From positions 27,732,131 to 27,796,130 of the forward strand of contig NC_045140.1 in assembly GCF_008831285.2 (NCBI RefSeq): DNA of 64,000 bases, read 5' to 3'. The DNA is from Nymphaea colorata (Eukaryota > Streptophyta > Magnoliopsida > Nymphaeales > Nymphaeaceae). Made by a program: the position numbers and the translations under genes. Below are positions 22,396 to 35,300 of this stretch, one piece after another. Numbering within the stretch: position 1 is the stretch's first letter; the number at the start of each line of letters is the position of its first letter. The notes under the pieces were generated by a model that did not search any database, was not told the DNA's origin, and saw nothing but the letters and a program-made list of their open reading frames with translations.

Positions 22396-25300
22396 ATGAC
22401 GAGCGCCTCGGAGCTCTTCTACCACCGGAGATCTCGCTCTTATTGGCGGAATTCGGCCGACCAGGGGTTTGCCGCGGCTACTGCCTCTACCGCCGCCCCT
22501 CCTCTTCCTTCTTCTCCTGCCCACCACCACCGACACCACCATCATCGCCATCGCCACTCCCACCATCGCGATCTCGACGACTGCGATCCTTACCGTCATC
22601 CCCACCACGCCAGGCAGCTGTGCAACCGCCTTTCGCAGATAGTAAGGCCTTCCCCCTCTTCAGCGACCTGGCTTCTCCACTATTGGAGTTATCTTTCCTC
22701 TCCCCTATTTTTTCCACTTTTAGGTTTAGTTTAGTCCTTGGGACCTGTGGGTGGGTTTCCATCGGCTTCTCGAGTGATTTCGCTGTTTTTCATCCGAAAG
22801 AACTTTAGCTGGTTCCAGTTGGACCTCTCTCTTCTCAATGGCGATTGGACAAGTGTTTTATCGGTAGATTCTTTGTGGTTCTTTCTTTGTTCTGTGTGCC
22901 GTCTGAGATTGGTTCTCTTTGACCATATCGTAGTCAATTTTCCCTGTTTCACTTGGTTACTGTCGCGTCATTTGTGTGGTGCATTTTTTGTCTTTGGTCA
23001 TCTTATGCTACAGAATACGCGTGTACTTTAAGTCGATTAGGCTGAGCCAGATCAAGGACTACCTTCAATTCCTTTCAATTGGAACAGAGAGTTGCTTTCT
23101 TCAAGCTGTTGGTTTGTTTTGCGTTGAGCCCCTGTTTTTGAACCATTAGCTAGTGATGCTGTTGCATTTGTGACCTTGGCCTTCAATGTCTTGTCTCTAG
23201 TTATGGCTTCAAAGAAATGTGTACTATGTCACAACTGAATCAATGGTTGAAAGAACGATGTAATGAAAGTGTCACAACTAGTGTATCAAAATAAACATAC
23301 GACATTGTTGAGTTGAAAAGTTGAAACATAGTGGGGACGGTTGTTCCCTAAGACATATTTTTTCATATGCTTCTCTGTGTGACACTGAGGGAGGATATTT
23401 ACCAGGGTGATGGCCTTTTGTATATTGCTAGTCTTCTTCATGTTGAAGCGTCAAAACATATGCGTTTATACACTTTATGATGCAATTACAATTGCAGTGC
23501 CTCGCTAGGACGACACAAGTTTGTATCTTGCAAAATTTGTGGACTTTTAACTCAAATGTGCAGGCATCGGTTGGTGCAAGGCTTGAGAATCCTCTTAATA
23601 TTCTCGGATTATAACTCAATTCTTTAGGATGGCTTAACAGATTGTAGTTGCACATTTGAAGGCCCTTTTGAACTCCATTCATATGTTCTTGGTTCCTCAC
23701 GTTCTCTGGCCTTCATCTTAATAAACCTCAGGCTAAGGTACAATAAGTCATATGCATCAGGGTCCACCCTTTGGTTTTTTTTTTTTTTGGTTTTTTTTTT
23801 TCTTCCAAATGTTAAATATATATATTTAGTGATACTTGTATAACATGCCATAAATATAAATATGCTTTATAGTTTATATTTAATGTTTTAAATGGTGGTT
23901 GGCAAGCTGGCCCATGTGTATTGGAAAATGCTTGCTGATTGTTGATAATGGTAACTCCTGTTGGGGCTGTTATTTTATTAGGTTGAGGTTTTGCCACTAT
24001 GTCCAAGCTTTTCATGTCTTGTTTTGGAGCTTGATTGCTAAGTCCAAATGAGTTTTTATAGCGGCAAGATTGAGGCGGTAGAGCTGTGTTTGATGTTTTT
24101 CACGTTAACTTCCATTTAAATTTAACATTTTGGAATAGGAAAAAATTTATATCCTCATCCTAGTGAACGTACTGCAAATAACCAGCTTGAAAGTTTCAGC
24201 AAGCTTTCAACCAAACCAAATTGAAGTAGGAGCTAAATAGTTTCAATTGAGGATGTCATCTTTGCAGCATCTTCACTTTATGCATGTGGAACAAGCATTT
24301 TTCGAGTTGGAATGCAACAAAAGCGCTTGTCTCTTCTTGACACTGAAAGAATATGGGCTTCACAATATGTGATTGTCTTTACATTTTCTATGTTGCAAGC
24401 TGTTTTTTAACCCTTCAAATGGTGTGAATACTGTAACTATCTGATCTGAGATCCATGCTGGGAGAGATCCATTGTTAAAACTTTAAACTTAAACAGTCAA
24501 TGGATAATGGACCCATGGTTTTCATATCCAATTTACATTGAAGAACTGTAGATCTAAGAGGCGAGGGGGGTGTTTCTGAATCCAAGTGGATCTCAGATTA
24601 GATCCGATGTGATCAAACATGGACTATATGTTTCTAACTGACATTTGCAGAGCTTGCAGTTTTTCTTCTTGATCCTGCAGAATTTTTCTTCTTTTCCTGG
24701 GACCTGGAGTGAGAATCATGTATGATCAGGAGCTCTATCTGAGTTGATCTACACAGCCTCATGTCCTCAGTTATCAGTTACTTTTGGGATCTTAAATACC
24801 AGAGTCTCAGATCCATGGATTTCACAGGGATCTCAGATTGTCAGATCCCTTGTTGAGGCAATGCATGAATTACAACGGGAGTCTGTGATCATGCATCTTT
24901 AATCCATAGAACTGAAGTCAGAACTCCCCCTTGCCTCCCTCTTCCTTTTCTCTAAATAGATGTCCATGGATTTGGTGGGTAAAAGGGACCACAAATTTAC
25001 TGTTCTAAGGTCTGCAGCTTGATAGAATGATGGAGCCGAGGTGGGCTGCACATTAGATTTTGACGCTTTAAATTTTTTATTAGATCCAGATAATCAAGCG
25101 CCCCTCTGTGTCTAAATTTCTGCTGGAACTTCAGCCTTAAGCAATTTTTCATAAAGCAGTGCATGTTGCAATCTCAATATGTTCTAATTCTTTGTTTACA
25201 AAAGGAGGTTAATGAAACAGCAACTTGACTTATTAGATGACACTGTCTTGAAAAAGAAACTTATCTATAAAAGAAAATATTTAATTATTGTCTCAGTAAC

Positions 25301-25778
25301 TTCTCAGAAGGAAACCAGTTATCATCTATCAAGTGAACTTATAAACCAGTTTTCATGTATCGAGTGAACACACCTCTACAGCCCTTTGCTACTTTAAGAG
25401 GGACAAACACTGGATCTGCCACTGCCATTCTCAATGGTTTCCTAACCTCTTTTAACTCTTCCCTGCCTTTCTTTGATGATGTGATAGAGAAAAGTCTTGG
25501 TTATCAACAGGCACTTACTGCCAGATGATGGGAATAATGAAATAAATCATCTATTTATTGTTTCCTTATATCACTGCGTTAATATTTCCAGGAACGCGAT
25601 TCTTCTCGGTATGACGAACCAACTGTTCTGTCTCACACAAGCACCAGCAGTGGTAATGGAACCTCTGGCAATGCAGGTAACTGGTTGGGGATAGACAGGA
25701 GCGAGCGACTTCCTGGGGCTGTACTACAAGCACGGGCAAGGCTTTTTGAGAGGTTGAGAGGGTCATCTCTTACAGCAA

Positions 25779-25810
<32 letters not shown>

Positions 25811-26760
25811 TTGAGTGCATGCATGCATGTATTTGTGTGGACTCCAGCAGCCTTAAACGGGATGTTTGTTTTAATGATGCCCTTTGTATAAAAGGTTGCT
25901 CTCTTCTGCTTGGTTGAAAGAAGCTTCAGGCAGGAAAGAGTGGATGGAGCCTTTACATTTCATAGAAGGCATTGAGTTTTATGTGCTTACGTCCACTTGC
26001 TCCTAGAAGAGCATCTCCCATTAGCGGGGGAGCGCCTTGACAGATTTTGTGCATGCCCGCTTTTGCCACCTCAAGGACAGAAGCGGCAGGCCAAGAATTG
26101 ATGTGCCGACTGGCTGCCAAGCCTGCCAGAGGGATAATGCTTCAACCCTCAACTAAGCTTGGTTGAATTTCAACTGTCCAAGAGGGCCAATTCACCCAAT
26201 GAATAAGCATGCAGTTGTGTTTGTATATGTGGTGCTGAATCACTGTCTGGAGTCTAGGTTCTTCTTATCAAATATATGCATGTGGATGAATATGAATTAA
26301 GTATTTTTTCATGTGTTCATGGCCATTATTGTGAATCAGGCAAAGTAATCATGCTCAAAACATGTCCGGGGGTGGTTTCTACCCAATGACCATTGATGAT
26401 TTGAGGTTTGTTGATGCGGGAGACTGGGAAATTGAATCACCAAGGGAGTGGCTGGCGCCAACCAACATATATTCATCAAGTAGGAGCCAAACTGAGGCGT
26501 TGCCATTTTCTAGTGAGTGCAAAGCAAAGCCTCCCGGCCTCAGTCGACAGGCTATCAATAGTCTGCACAGAGAGCTTTTTGCAGGGACTGAAGGTGTCTC
26601 CATTGAATGTTCGATATGCTTGGAGAGATTTATGGTGGGAGAGGGATTGATCCGCTTGCCATGTTGGCACAAGTTTCATCCCGTGTGCCTAGATCCTTGG
26701 ATAACTACTTGTGGAGACTGCCCATATTGCCGTACATGCATAGATGTGGGTTCTGGATGA
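22396..26760 (+). CDS. RHY1A: RING-H2 E3 ubiquitin ligase, RHY1A-like
   Basis: Three exons, 22396-22641, 25592-25782 and 26340-26760, give 285 residues. The start MTSASELF followed by RRSRS matches the N-terminus I recall for Arabidopsis RHY1A. Then come a His/Arg-rich stretch (about residues 44-60), a SERLPGAVLQARARLFERLRG block (about 120-140; RHY1A has ERLPGAVLLARERL there) and a C-terminal RING-H2 finger at about residues 236-276 with ligand order C-x2-C-x14-C-x-H-x2-H-x2-C-x10-C-x2-C. The finger should bind two zinc ions and recruit an E2, making this a ubiquitin ligase; the substrate is unknown. Intron 1 is 2950 bases. Intron 2 begins directly with a long CT repeat (see findings). Introns are in phase 0 and phase 2, and all frames join cleanly. 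Confidence 0.9.
25784..25811. repeat. (TC)14 microsatellite at a splice donor
   Basis: The run begins within the donor of intron 2 of the RHY1A-like gene (AG|GTCTCTCT...). The donor has only the invariant GT; the rest of its intron side is repeat sequence. Confidence 0.9.
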
Positions 26761-27196
26761 GGAGCTTCGTTCTACAGTAGGAAATTTGCTTTTCTGAGTG
26801 ACTGCATTTAACATTATAGTTTTTTTTTGGCCCGCCGTTGTGCCAAAATCTGTATGTTAGTAAGCTTAGAACTGTAACAAACAATTTTGTCAGCATTACA
26901 GAGGCTTTACATTGATGGAATGTAAGCCTTCAGTTATGACTAGCACCATTTCCAGAAAAAGGAAATTGGTTGCTGTGTAGTGGAAATTTCAAGAGACTGG
27001 ATATGTAACAATTTCACTCTGTTAACTTTCCAATTCAGCATAATTATTTACATACGTACACTGAAAAAATTAAAACTGATAAAACTGAAAAGTGCTGTGA
27101 CGACCACAAGCTGTCTATGCTATAGACGGTTGCTAAATACGATTGTGACGATTTTTTTTTTTATCGATAGTCTTCAATATCTGGCAGTTGGCAGCC

Positions 27197-27197
<1 letters not shown>

Positions 27198-27271
<74 letters not shown>
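27198..27271. repeat. Compound microsatellite (TA)n(GA)n
   Basis: About 26 TA units followed by about 11 GA units; open frames across it are repeat artefacts. Confidence 0.95.
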
Positions 27272-27937
27272 CCTTTTACGTGTTGAATAAAAGGAAAGGA
27301 GGCATCCTACTCAAATATTTTTGGAATTTCAAAGCCAAAATAACAAGTTTGAAGGGTTTAGGGGAAAGGTCGTATTAATTTTCTTTTAAGCTTCTCACTG
27401 GAGGCAACCGCACTTGAGCGGACGTACATTCTTGCTCCAGAATTGACGCTTATGGGGCGTTGTGGATTTTTTTTTTCTCCGAATATATGGATTCTAGTTG
27501 CTCAAGTCGAAGCAGAAAAAATAAAAAGAGGTCAGGGTGTATGTTTTCTTTGCATTGTCTCCCACTATTTCTGCTTGGTTCGTGGATTGGACTCTACAAC
27601 CCTTTAATTTTTTATCAGGAAAAAGCTTATCAAATATTTGGGACCTGAGGGAAAAAGAGACTTAAACTGTCTCAGGAGTCGTGTCATGGGAAAAATCGGA
27701 AAAGCTGTTAAAGACACATGAAACAGAGCGGATCTGGTCCTGTGAACGGCAGAATTTACAGCTATGGTGGCATAATAGTTGGCAAGGTTACATACACTAA
27801 GATCATGTTCAATGGAACGAGAGAGAGAGAGAGAGGTGCACCAGGCTAGATGGCTGGACTTATGGCTTTGGAGTTAAATGAAAATAAAAAATTCAATACG
27901 CTGGGTGCGCTTGTTGATTTAAACTGGTAGAGGGCCT

Positions 27938-28086
27938 CAATGGCTCAATCATCTTCTTCCACTTCTTCTGTCATCTAATTTCAGCTTTCAATTGCATATT
28001 TATACAAGTATTATACAAGTACAATGGCTCAATCATCTTCTTCCACTTCTTCTGTCATCTAATTTCAGCTTTCAATTGCATATTTC
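27938..28086. repeat. 65-bp direct repeat, two copies
   Basis: The word starting caatggctcaatcatcttct at 27938 recurs at 28022 and stays identical to the end of gcatattt (about 28002 and 28086). The 19-base spacer is itself a short atacaagtatt-type repeat. It looks like a recent local duplication. Confidence 0.85.
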
Positions 28087-28142
28087 CATTATGATTTTTA
28101 TCCAAATTGAAATAAACTTAATTAGCAGTTCAAGTATGCTTA

Positions 28143-28330
28143 GAGGTCGTTTGGTAGTAGGAACACCATGTGAATGTTCTATGAATTTGTCCCAAAAAGA
28201 TTGAGATATGTTCATAAATCACTAAAATATGTGATGTATGAATCTTCCTCAATCTTTAAGTTATATTCATGAAACACTCATTGAGCAAGTTCATAGAACA
28301 TGAATATTCCCCGATCTTTAGTTTAGTCTT
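28143..28330. mobile_element. Possible MITE
   Basis: It begins gaggtcgtttggtagtagg, a style of terminus common in plant MITEs. The two halves are loosely inverted: gaatgttctatgaatttg (28172) and aagattgag (28197) against caagttcatagaacatgaat (28289) and ctcaatcttt (28249). No matching right terminus or target-site duplication could be fixed. Confidence 0.3.
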
Positions 28331-29222
28331 ATTTTGCCGAGCTTTACGCTTACCTCTTATATTTTCACGTTGATAAATACTGTATATTTTATACTCAAAT
28401 ACCACTGAATCAGACCTCATTTTCACTGTTTCATGGCTTACTTAGCATGTTCGGGTAAAAGTTCCAAGGGTTAAGAAACTTCCACCTCAGTATTTTATGC
28501 TGTTTGCCGGAGGATTATAAGTATCGTAAATGAAATTAGTTTTTCTGGGCATTTCATGATTTCCCAGGGATATATAATTTTATATAATAATGACAGTTTG
28601 AGTGACATTTTAGAACTATACTTCCACAAAACTCACTTGTCACGACTTGGTTTCTAACTTCTAAGTGAGTTTTTTAGAATAGTCAAAATCAAGTTTTAGT
28701 TACTTGAACGACAACTGTTAACTTAATTTTTATGCAACTTGTTTTTTGTTAAGTTTTATGAGAATTTAATAAGCTTGATAAACAATATTACCCCTTTAAA
28801 ACTCGCGTTGGTTTAGAACTGAAGTTCTTTTCATTTTGATTTAGAGCTCGTTTCTTTCCAAATTAAGTTTCTGAAAAGTTTAGTTTTGGCATGTCTCAAC
28901 AAACCTCAAACCAAGTTGTTTGTTTAAACCGAGTTTTACACCACTGAAACAAACCAATTGCTTCAGAAAGATTATCTGTGGTTTTAACTGTTTGTTGATT
29001 TCCCGTGCGGCCACTTATTTTCTGTATTATGTGTAATCCGAAGATCAACACTCGGACTCGATCGATTGCTATGTTGCTCTTAGTCAGTTAATTGGCTCTG
29101 CAGCCTCCAAGGAAAAGATCGGCCAACGCGGCCCCACGGGGCGGGGCTCAATCTTCACCTTCTCTTCCCCAAAACCCTTCCATATAAGAACAGAACAGCT
29201 CCGAGGTCAGAGGGGTTTAACG

Positions 29223-29230
29223 TTTATATA
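29223..29230 (+). promoter_or_regulatory. Candidate TATA box of RPOTp
   Basis: TTTATATA lies 151 bases before the proposed CTG start at 29381. If transcription begins about 30 bases downstream, the leader contains no ATG at all before that CTG. A second candidate, catataagaa at 29181-29190, also leaves an ATG-free leader. Confidence 0.4.
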
Positions 29231-29380
29231 GTCCGAACTCAAGCACAGCAACAACCAGAAAGTACTCAAACTTCTCATCCAAAACTTGCTACCAGACCCA
29301 TCTTCAGTTTTTTCCCTTCCCCGCCATTACGGATTCTTCATCTTCTTCCTGTTTCAGCTTTTAGACCCGCTACCATCACC

Positions 29381-29383
29381 CTG
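29381..29383 (+). promoter_or_regulatory. RPOTp: Proposed CUG translation start of RPOTp
   Basis: The context is accCTGG, with A at -3 and G at +4, the strongest context for plant initiation. The codons after it (AlaSerThrAla) coincide with the residues after Met in Arabidopsis RPOTp as I recall it. The reading frame is open from 29084 with no ATG until 29855 (residue 159, well beyond the presequence). The first ATGs of any frame after the CTG (29458, 29499) open only 13-codon frames. Tobacco RpoT3 is a published case of CUG initiation in the same gene. Confidence 0.75.
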
Positions 29384-32300
29384 GCTTCCACGGCTGCATC
29401 TTTTCTCCCTTGCCCACCTGCCCACTACCACCACTGCCATTCCTCCCCCGCCACTTCATGCAGCAGGGTAAGAGGAAAAGGCCTGTCGCCTTCTCTTAAT
29501 GGCTCTCCTTATGCCGCCCACAGTAGGAAGCCGACCTTAATCTGCAGGTGCGTGCAGACCAACACCTTCGTCTCTTCCTCATCAGAATTCGAGGATTCGC
29601 CTGGGTTCAAGCGGCAACTTCTTATCGAACAGTTCTCTTCTCCTCTCCATTGCCCTCCCTCCCTCACCCCCGTTGACGATGATCTCGTTCTTGGTCCCGC
29701 CACCGATGGGTATCTATGGACGGCTCGTGGGGTTACCGACGTTCTGCCTGGAGAAGCCCCTCCGAGGGTTTTCCTCCTCGACCCACCTTGGCTTCCGGGG
29801 GAACTCGTGCAGGAGAGCAGAAGGCGGTTGCGGGAGAGGGAAAGAGAGAGCAGGATGTATAATTTGCTGAGGAGGAGACAGGTGAAGATGGAGACGGAAG
29901 CATGGGAGGACGCAGCCAGGGAGTATAGGGAGCTCATCAAGGAGATGTGCGAGAAGAAGCTGGCTCCCCATCTTCCATACGTGAAATCTCTCTTTCTCGG
30001 CTGGTTCGAACCGTTCCGGGATGCCATAAGGAAGGATCAGGAGTTCCAGGCCAAGCGAAAAAACCTAGCTGCCGCTTACGCACCGTACATTGGCCATCTG
30101 CCGGCAGATATGATGGCGGTTATTGTGATGCATAAGATGATGGTGCTGCTGATGAACGGGCAGGATGATGGGTGCGTCCGGCTGGTTCACGCCGCCTGCC
30201 ACATTGGGGAAGCTATCGAGCAGGAGGTGCGATGAATTCGTTGAACAAACCTCCTTTCTGCAGTACACATAGTTGCTCATTTTTAAATTCTTGCACTATT
30301 TGGATATAACTCAGCAAGTGGAATGTTAGCCAATTGTTGAGTTTGATCGATCTCAGGGTAGTGGCATTTTAAAGCAATTGGCGAGGTGTTTCCCAATAGT
30401 CTCTTATAATGACTTTCTCGTAGCTTCATTATTTGTGCCATAAGTTCACGGGATTGTGGAATATGGCTGTTGTTTGTTATGAATATACGACAGCTGTTGC
30501 AATAAATAATGTCGAACCCTCCAATCCACTACTCGGGTCAGGAAATATGAAATATGCTACACGTCGACGTAATTCAGTCTCTACTTTTAGAATAAGAAGT
30601 TGCTGCCTGTCATCTTGGTCTTTCTCTTTCAAATATCTGAATAAACAGATTGTAGGAGTTCAAGGTTACTCTTTATTTTTAGTTTGTATTTCTACAGGAA
30701 CAGCATTTTGTCCTCAGGTTCTATTCTGAAACTTGGATTGCCTCGGTAAATACTTCATTGCTTATTTCCTGACCCACTTTTGGTGACTATACTTTGCAGA
30801 TCAGGATTTATAACTTTTTCCAGAGAACTAAGAAATCTGCAAAGGAAAACCATGAAGAAGAAGTAAAGAATCAAAAGGCTCTAAGGAAACGTGTGATGAA
30901 TTTGCTGAAACAGAGAAAATTTCGTGATGTGCAATTACTGGTCGAAGATGAAGATCTGGAACCTTGGGGTAGAGATGCTCATGCTAAGGTTACTCATCTT
31001 TAATTCATTCTAGGGCAACCAATTATTTATCTTTAATACGTGCATCGTGCTACATGTTTCTTCTGGAGGACCAAGTCCGCCCTTGTCTGTCTGAACGTTT
31101 TCTGTTTCATGTGCTAGATCTTGAAATATTTGTATTTGTGTGTACATTTTCAGTTGGGAAGCCGCCTGATAGATTTATTGGTTCAAACAGCTTATGTGCA
31201 ACCTCCACTTGATCAACTAGCAGAAGGTCCTCCTGAAATTCGTCCTGCCTTCATTCATACATTTAAAACTGTCAAGAAGGAAGCAGAGTAAGATTTTTTC
31301 CTCCTTTTAGACATCAATCTATACCTATCTACAGCCTGCCTTTTATCCAACCTCAATATAGGCATCCCAACCCTGGTACGTGTGGTCATTTTAAGCAAGT
31401 CCCATTCTCTTTTGATTCAACTTTGCCACGTAGCACAAAATACCATTTTGTTTATTTCTTTTAGATCAATAAGGCGTCTGAGATTTCCAAACCTGTAAGG
31501 ATTTCAACACTAATTTTAGTTATGATACTCCCACCCATTGCCTATCTAGTAAGATGGAAGGAGTGAAATGTTGGTACTGTGGCTTCTTCTGATCTAGATG
31601 TATCTCTATATCACACTTCAATGAAGTCCATGTTCACAATTTATACATATCTTTACAAATGACTAAATTTGTTATTGAATTCTTACATGTAGCAAGTCCG
31701 TCAAGAGGTATGGAGTTATTGAATGCGACCCACTTGTACGTAAAGGGCTTGATGCAACAGTAAGCTGCCTACTTCTTTTTTAATCCAGACCTCACTTTTT
31801 TCTTTTTATGAGCCGACTATAATAGATGTATACTTTTATCAATCTTCATTCTAAAGATTTGTTAGATGTCAAGTTCTAACAGGATATGGAGTGAATTTTG
31901 TGAAGAGTCATATATGAAGAATCGATGTGTGACTTTTTCTTGTTAATTTCAAATTTTATGAAAAAGCACAATAATGTGTAATGTCTTATATCATATGTAA
32001 ATACGTGGCCTGTTCGTTCTTGAAACTGTGAAGTTCTTGTAGGATATACAGTTTTTAGCATCCTTATAAGGCAACATATGGTTAGATTTTAAGTTATTCT
32101 TTTGTTCTTGTTCTAACTGCTTTGGTTTTGTATCTAACAGGCAAGGCATTTGGTTATACCTTACATGCCAATGTTAATTCGTCCAAAAAAATGGACAGGG
32201 TACGTTGTGAAAATTCCATCTGTGCGTGTTTGTGTATGTATGCATGTAATAGAAATTATGGGGAGTGCCAATTATGAAACACCTTAGTTGATTCATTATC

Positions 32301-35300
32301 TGCAAATTTTCTAACTTTTGGTCAATTTGCATCTTTATGGTTATCTAAGATAACTGTCACATCTGTGTCTATTCCATGAATTCATGGTCCCGAGTATAAA
32401 CAATTTTTGTGATTTGCAGGTATGACAGTGGTGGGCACCTGTTCTTGCCTTCTTATATCATGCGCACTCATGGAGCAAAGCAACAGCGTGTTGCACTTAA
32501 AAGTGTTCCAAAGGACCAACTGAAGAAAGTATCTGAGGTCAGGGTCTCCCACTACTGACAGAAAACAATTTCTATTGATCACCTCACTTGAGGACCTATT
32601 TCAGTAGCTAACATGTATATTCGTAACTATCTTTTTCTTTACTGCAATTCAGCTCAATAAACATTATTATGAAGAGAAAAAGGTTTATGATTTATGAAGC
32701 ATCCCATTGAAAGAAAACTAAAAAGTTTGTTGGTCTTCATAAAGCTTAAAATTTGCTAAATTATGGGGTTATGGTTAAAATGTTGTACTCCACGTGGTCC
32801 TTCTTTCTAGATGTTAGGACAGGTTCCTGGCAGGCTAAAAACCTCTTGAGCAAGTGCTATCATCTATTTTGGATCACGGTTTGTGGAGAGCATGATTGTA
32901 GCTCATGACAAACAATGGTTGCAATTGCTTGAACAGTAGGTCTGTTCCTTAAAATGATTAAATATTTATGATTTTCTCTTGGATTCTTTTTAGTTTCTGT
33001 TTAGTGAATAGGAATGAGCTGAGGCACATATAGCATTTCCTTCTTTTAACTTTTGTTGAAAGTAGTTCCTTTTGCCATTTCATGTGCTGCAGTATGGCTA
33101 TGGAATATGATGCTATGTAGATCCACAATAAGCCATTCATATTTTATAATCCTTAGGGGTAAATTATTAGAAAACTTAAGAGGTTGAACCTGTTGTGATT
33201 GTTAAAGGAGTCACTGTTTCTCTCCTAGATCGGTACATACATTTGGTGCCAAATCTAGTAACATCTAGGCCCAGCTCAATTAACACTCATCCAGCTCAAT
33301 TAACACTCATCCTTTTCATTGGAATTAACACTCGTAGTTCAGTTGTTAGTCGTGACCAGCTCAAAACCATAAATGGACAAATTACACTCTGAACTAAAAA
33401 GATCTAAATTCAACTTTAGACCATTTAATTTATTGGGCCAGTATTTCCACTTGAGGATTTATGAGTATGATACTGATGGGCTGGATACATAAAGCATCCA
33501 GTTCATTGGCAATTTGATGTGTCTAATAAGTTTTTTTCTAGTGAATGAAGTTCATAGCTTCATCATTTCTAGGATGGAAGAGAATGAAGGAAATCTAGGA
33601 AAATGATGGAGAATATTGTGCTTATTATACTATTTCGGGTGAAGTGCAGTCCTTGCCAATTTCCTTCTCCCCACAAGCCAAGTGAAAATTTGAAAAGTAA
33701 AACTTAATGGTAGGTAAACTGGTCTCTCTCTCTATTCTCTTGAACGAACATTCTCAATATCGTATAGGTTTTGAGTAGCTTGTGATCAGACATTTAGATC
33801 ACTCTGGGAATTATGCACGATAAAGACAATGTATTAACCCCACAACTTTTTATCACCTAGGGATTCTGTCACCATATGCACACCAACAATATCGTTGGAG
33901 ATGATTATATATATCCATGAACTCTGCATGTATATACTCATGCATGCATGAATTTCTGCATATTGACATGTTGCACATGACATCTCAGTTGAGTCATGTC
34001 AGTTGTTTTATTCTTGTCTTCATTGTGATGGCAGAGCACATTTCATATACTGCTTTATTGTAGTTTGTAGATTTTCCTTTTTATGTTTGGGTTCAGTTTC
34101 ATCTTAGAGTTGTGCTATGTGGGAGTACTTGTTGATGGTGGTGAAATTATCCAGGCCCTTGATATTCTTGGAAGCACAAAATGGAGGGTGAACAGAAGAG
34201 TGCTTGATGTAGTTGATAGCTTGTGGGCATGTGGACAACCTCTTGCTGGCTTGGTAGATCGCAATGACGTGAGGCTTCTCGACTTCATCATGCCTTTCTG
34301 TTATTTTTTGCCAATTTTTTTTTTCATTTTTAGTCTTGTAAAATTCTTTTTTAGGTTCCTTTGCCTGAGAAGCCATGCACTGAAGATGAAGCACAAATGA
34401 GGCAATGGAGGTGGAATGTCAAAAAAGTAAAAAAGGAAAATAGTGAGAGGCATGCTCAGAGATGTGATATTGAACTTAAACTTTCGGTAAAATCCATATA
34501 AGTGCCTTAGGCTTTCTTTCATATCTCTTGCTTATTTGTACATCCTATAGTGCAAATTTAATTTTTATTGATGAAGCATAGTCTTGCATTTGTAGGTGGC
34601 AAGGAAAATGAGAAAGGAAGATGGCTTTTATTATCCACATAATCTAGATTTCCGAGGACGTGCCTATCCCATGCATCCACACTTAAATCATCTTGGTTCT
34701 GATCTTTGCCGTGGAATTTTGGAGTTCGCTGAAGGAAAGCCACTAGGAAAAAGTGGATTGCATTGGTTAAAGGTACACTTGGCAAACTTGTACGGTGGCG
34801 GTGTAGACAAGCTTTCATATGATGGGCGGTTGATGTTCATTGAGAACCACTTGGCGGATATATTTGATTCGGCAGAAAGGCCCATTGAAGGAAGGCGTTG
34901 GTGGTTAAATGCTGAAGATCCATTTCAGTGCTTGGCTGCTTGTATTGATCTGTCCAATGCATTAAAAAGCCCTTCTCCAGAAAATGCTGTTTCACACATT
35001 CCAGTTCATCTGGTAAGTTCATTAGTAATACGAGAAGCGGCACATATATTTGAGGTCACATAATAATCTTGCAGTATCCTCAGCTATAGTGATTCTATAG
35101 GGCCTGAGACCTAATGAAGCATTACTCCCAATGGCTCAAGCCAGTGAAGTTTGTGATTGGTATCGCAATGAATTGATTATTGACGTACTATGAAAACATG
35201 GAGATGTCTAGGTTTATTTGTTTCTTGTAATATTTGATCGTGTGTGCAATCCAAAAAGCTGCATAGGCAGACAGAAATGGTATCCTTCATGCAAGAATGA

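Larger units (their letters stand above)
26761..29222. other. Intergenic region between RHY1A-like gene and RPOTp
   Basis: No gene seen. It contains a (TA)n(GA)n microsatellite (27198-27271), a (GA)n run (27819-27835), a 65-bp exact direct repeat (27938-28002 and 28022-28086), a possible MITE starting gaggtcgtttggtag (about 28143-28330), and AT-rich sequence with words such as aaaccgagtttt and aagtttagttttgg. The RPOTp promoter occupies the last part. Confidence 0.5.

Noticed and set aside
22341-22808. 155-codon plus-strand frame overlapping RHY1A exon 1
   Set aside because: It is an out-of-frame reading of the His/Pro-rich exon. The MTSASELF frame continues through two further exons to a RING finger.
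29509-30027. 172-codon open frame on the minus strand over RPOTp exon 1
   Set aside because: It is the antisense shadow of a GC-rich coding exon; no domain and no splice continuity.
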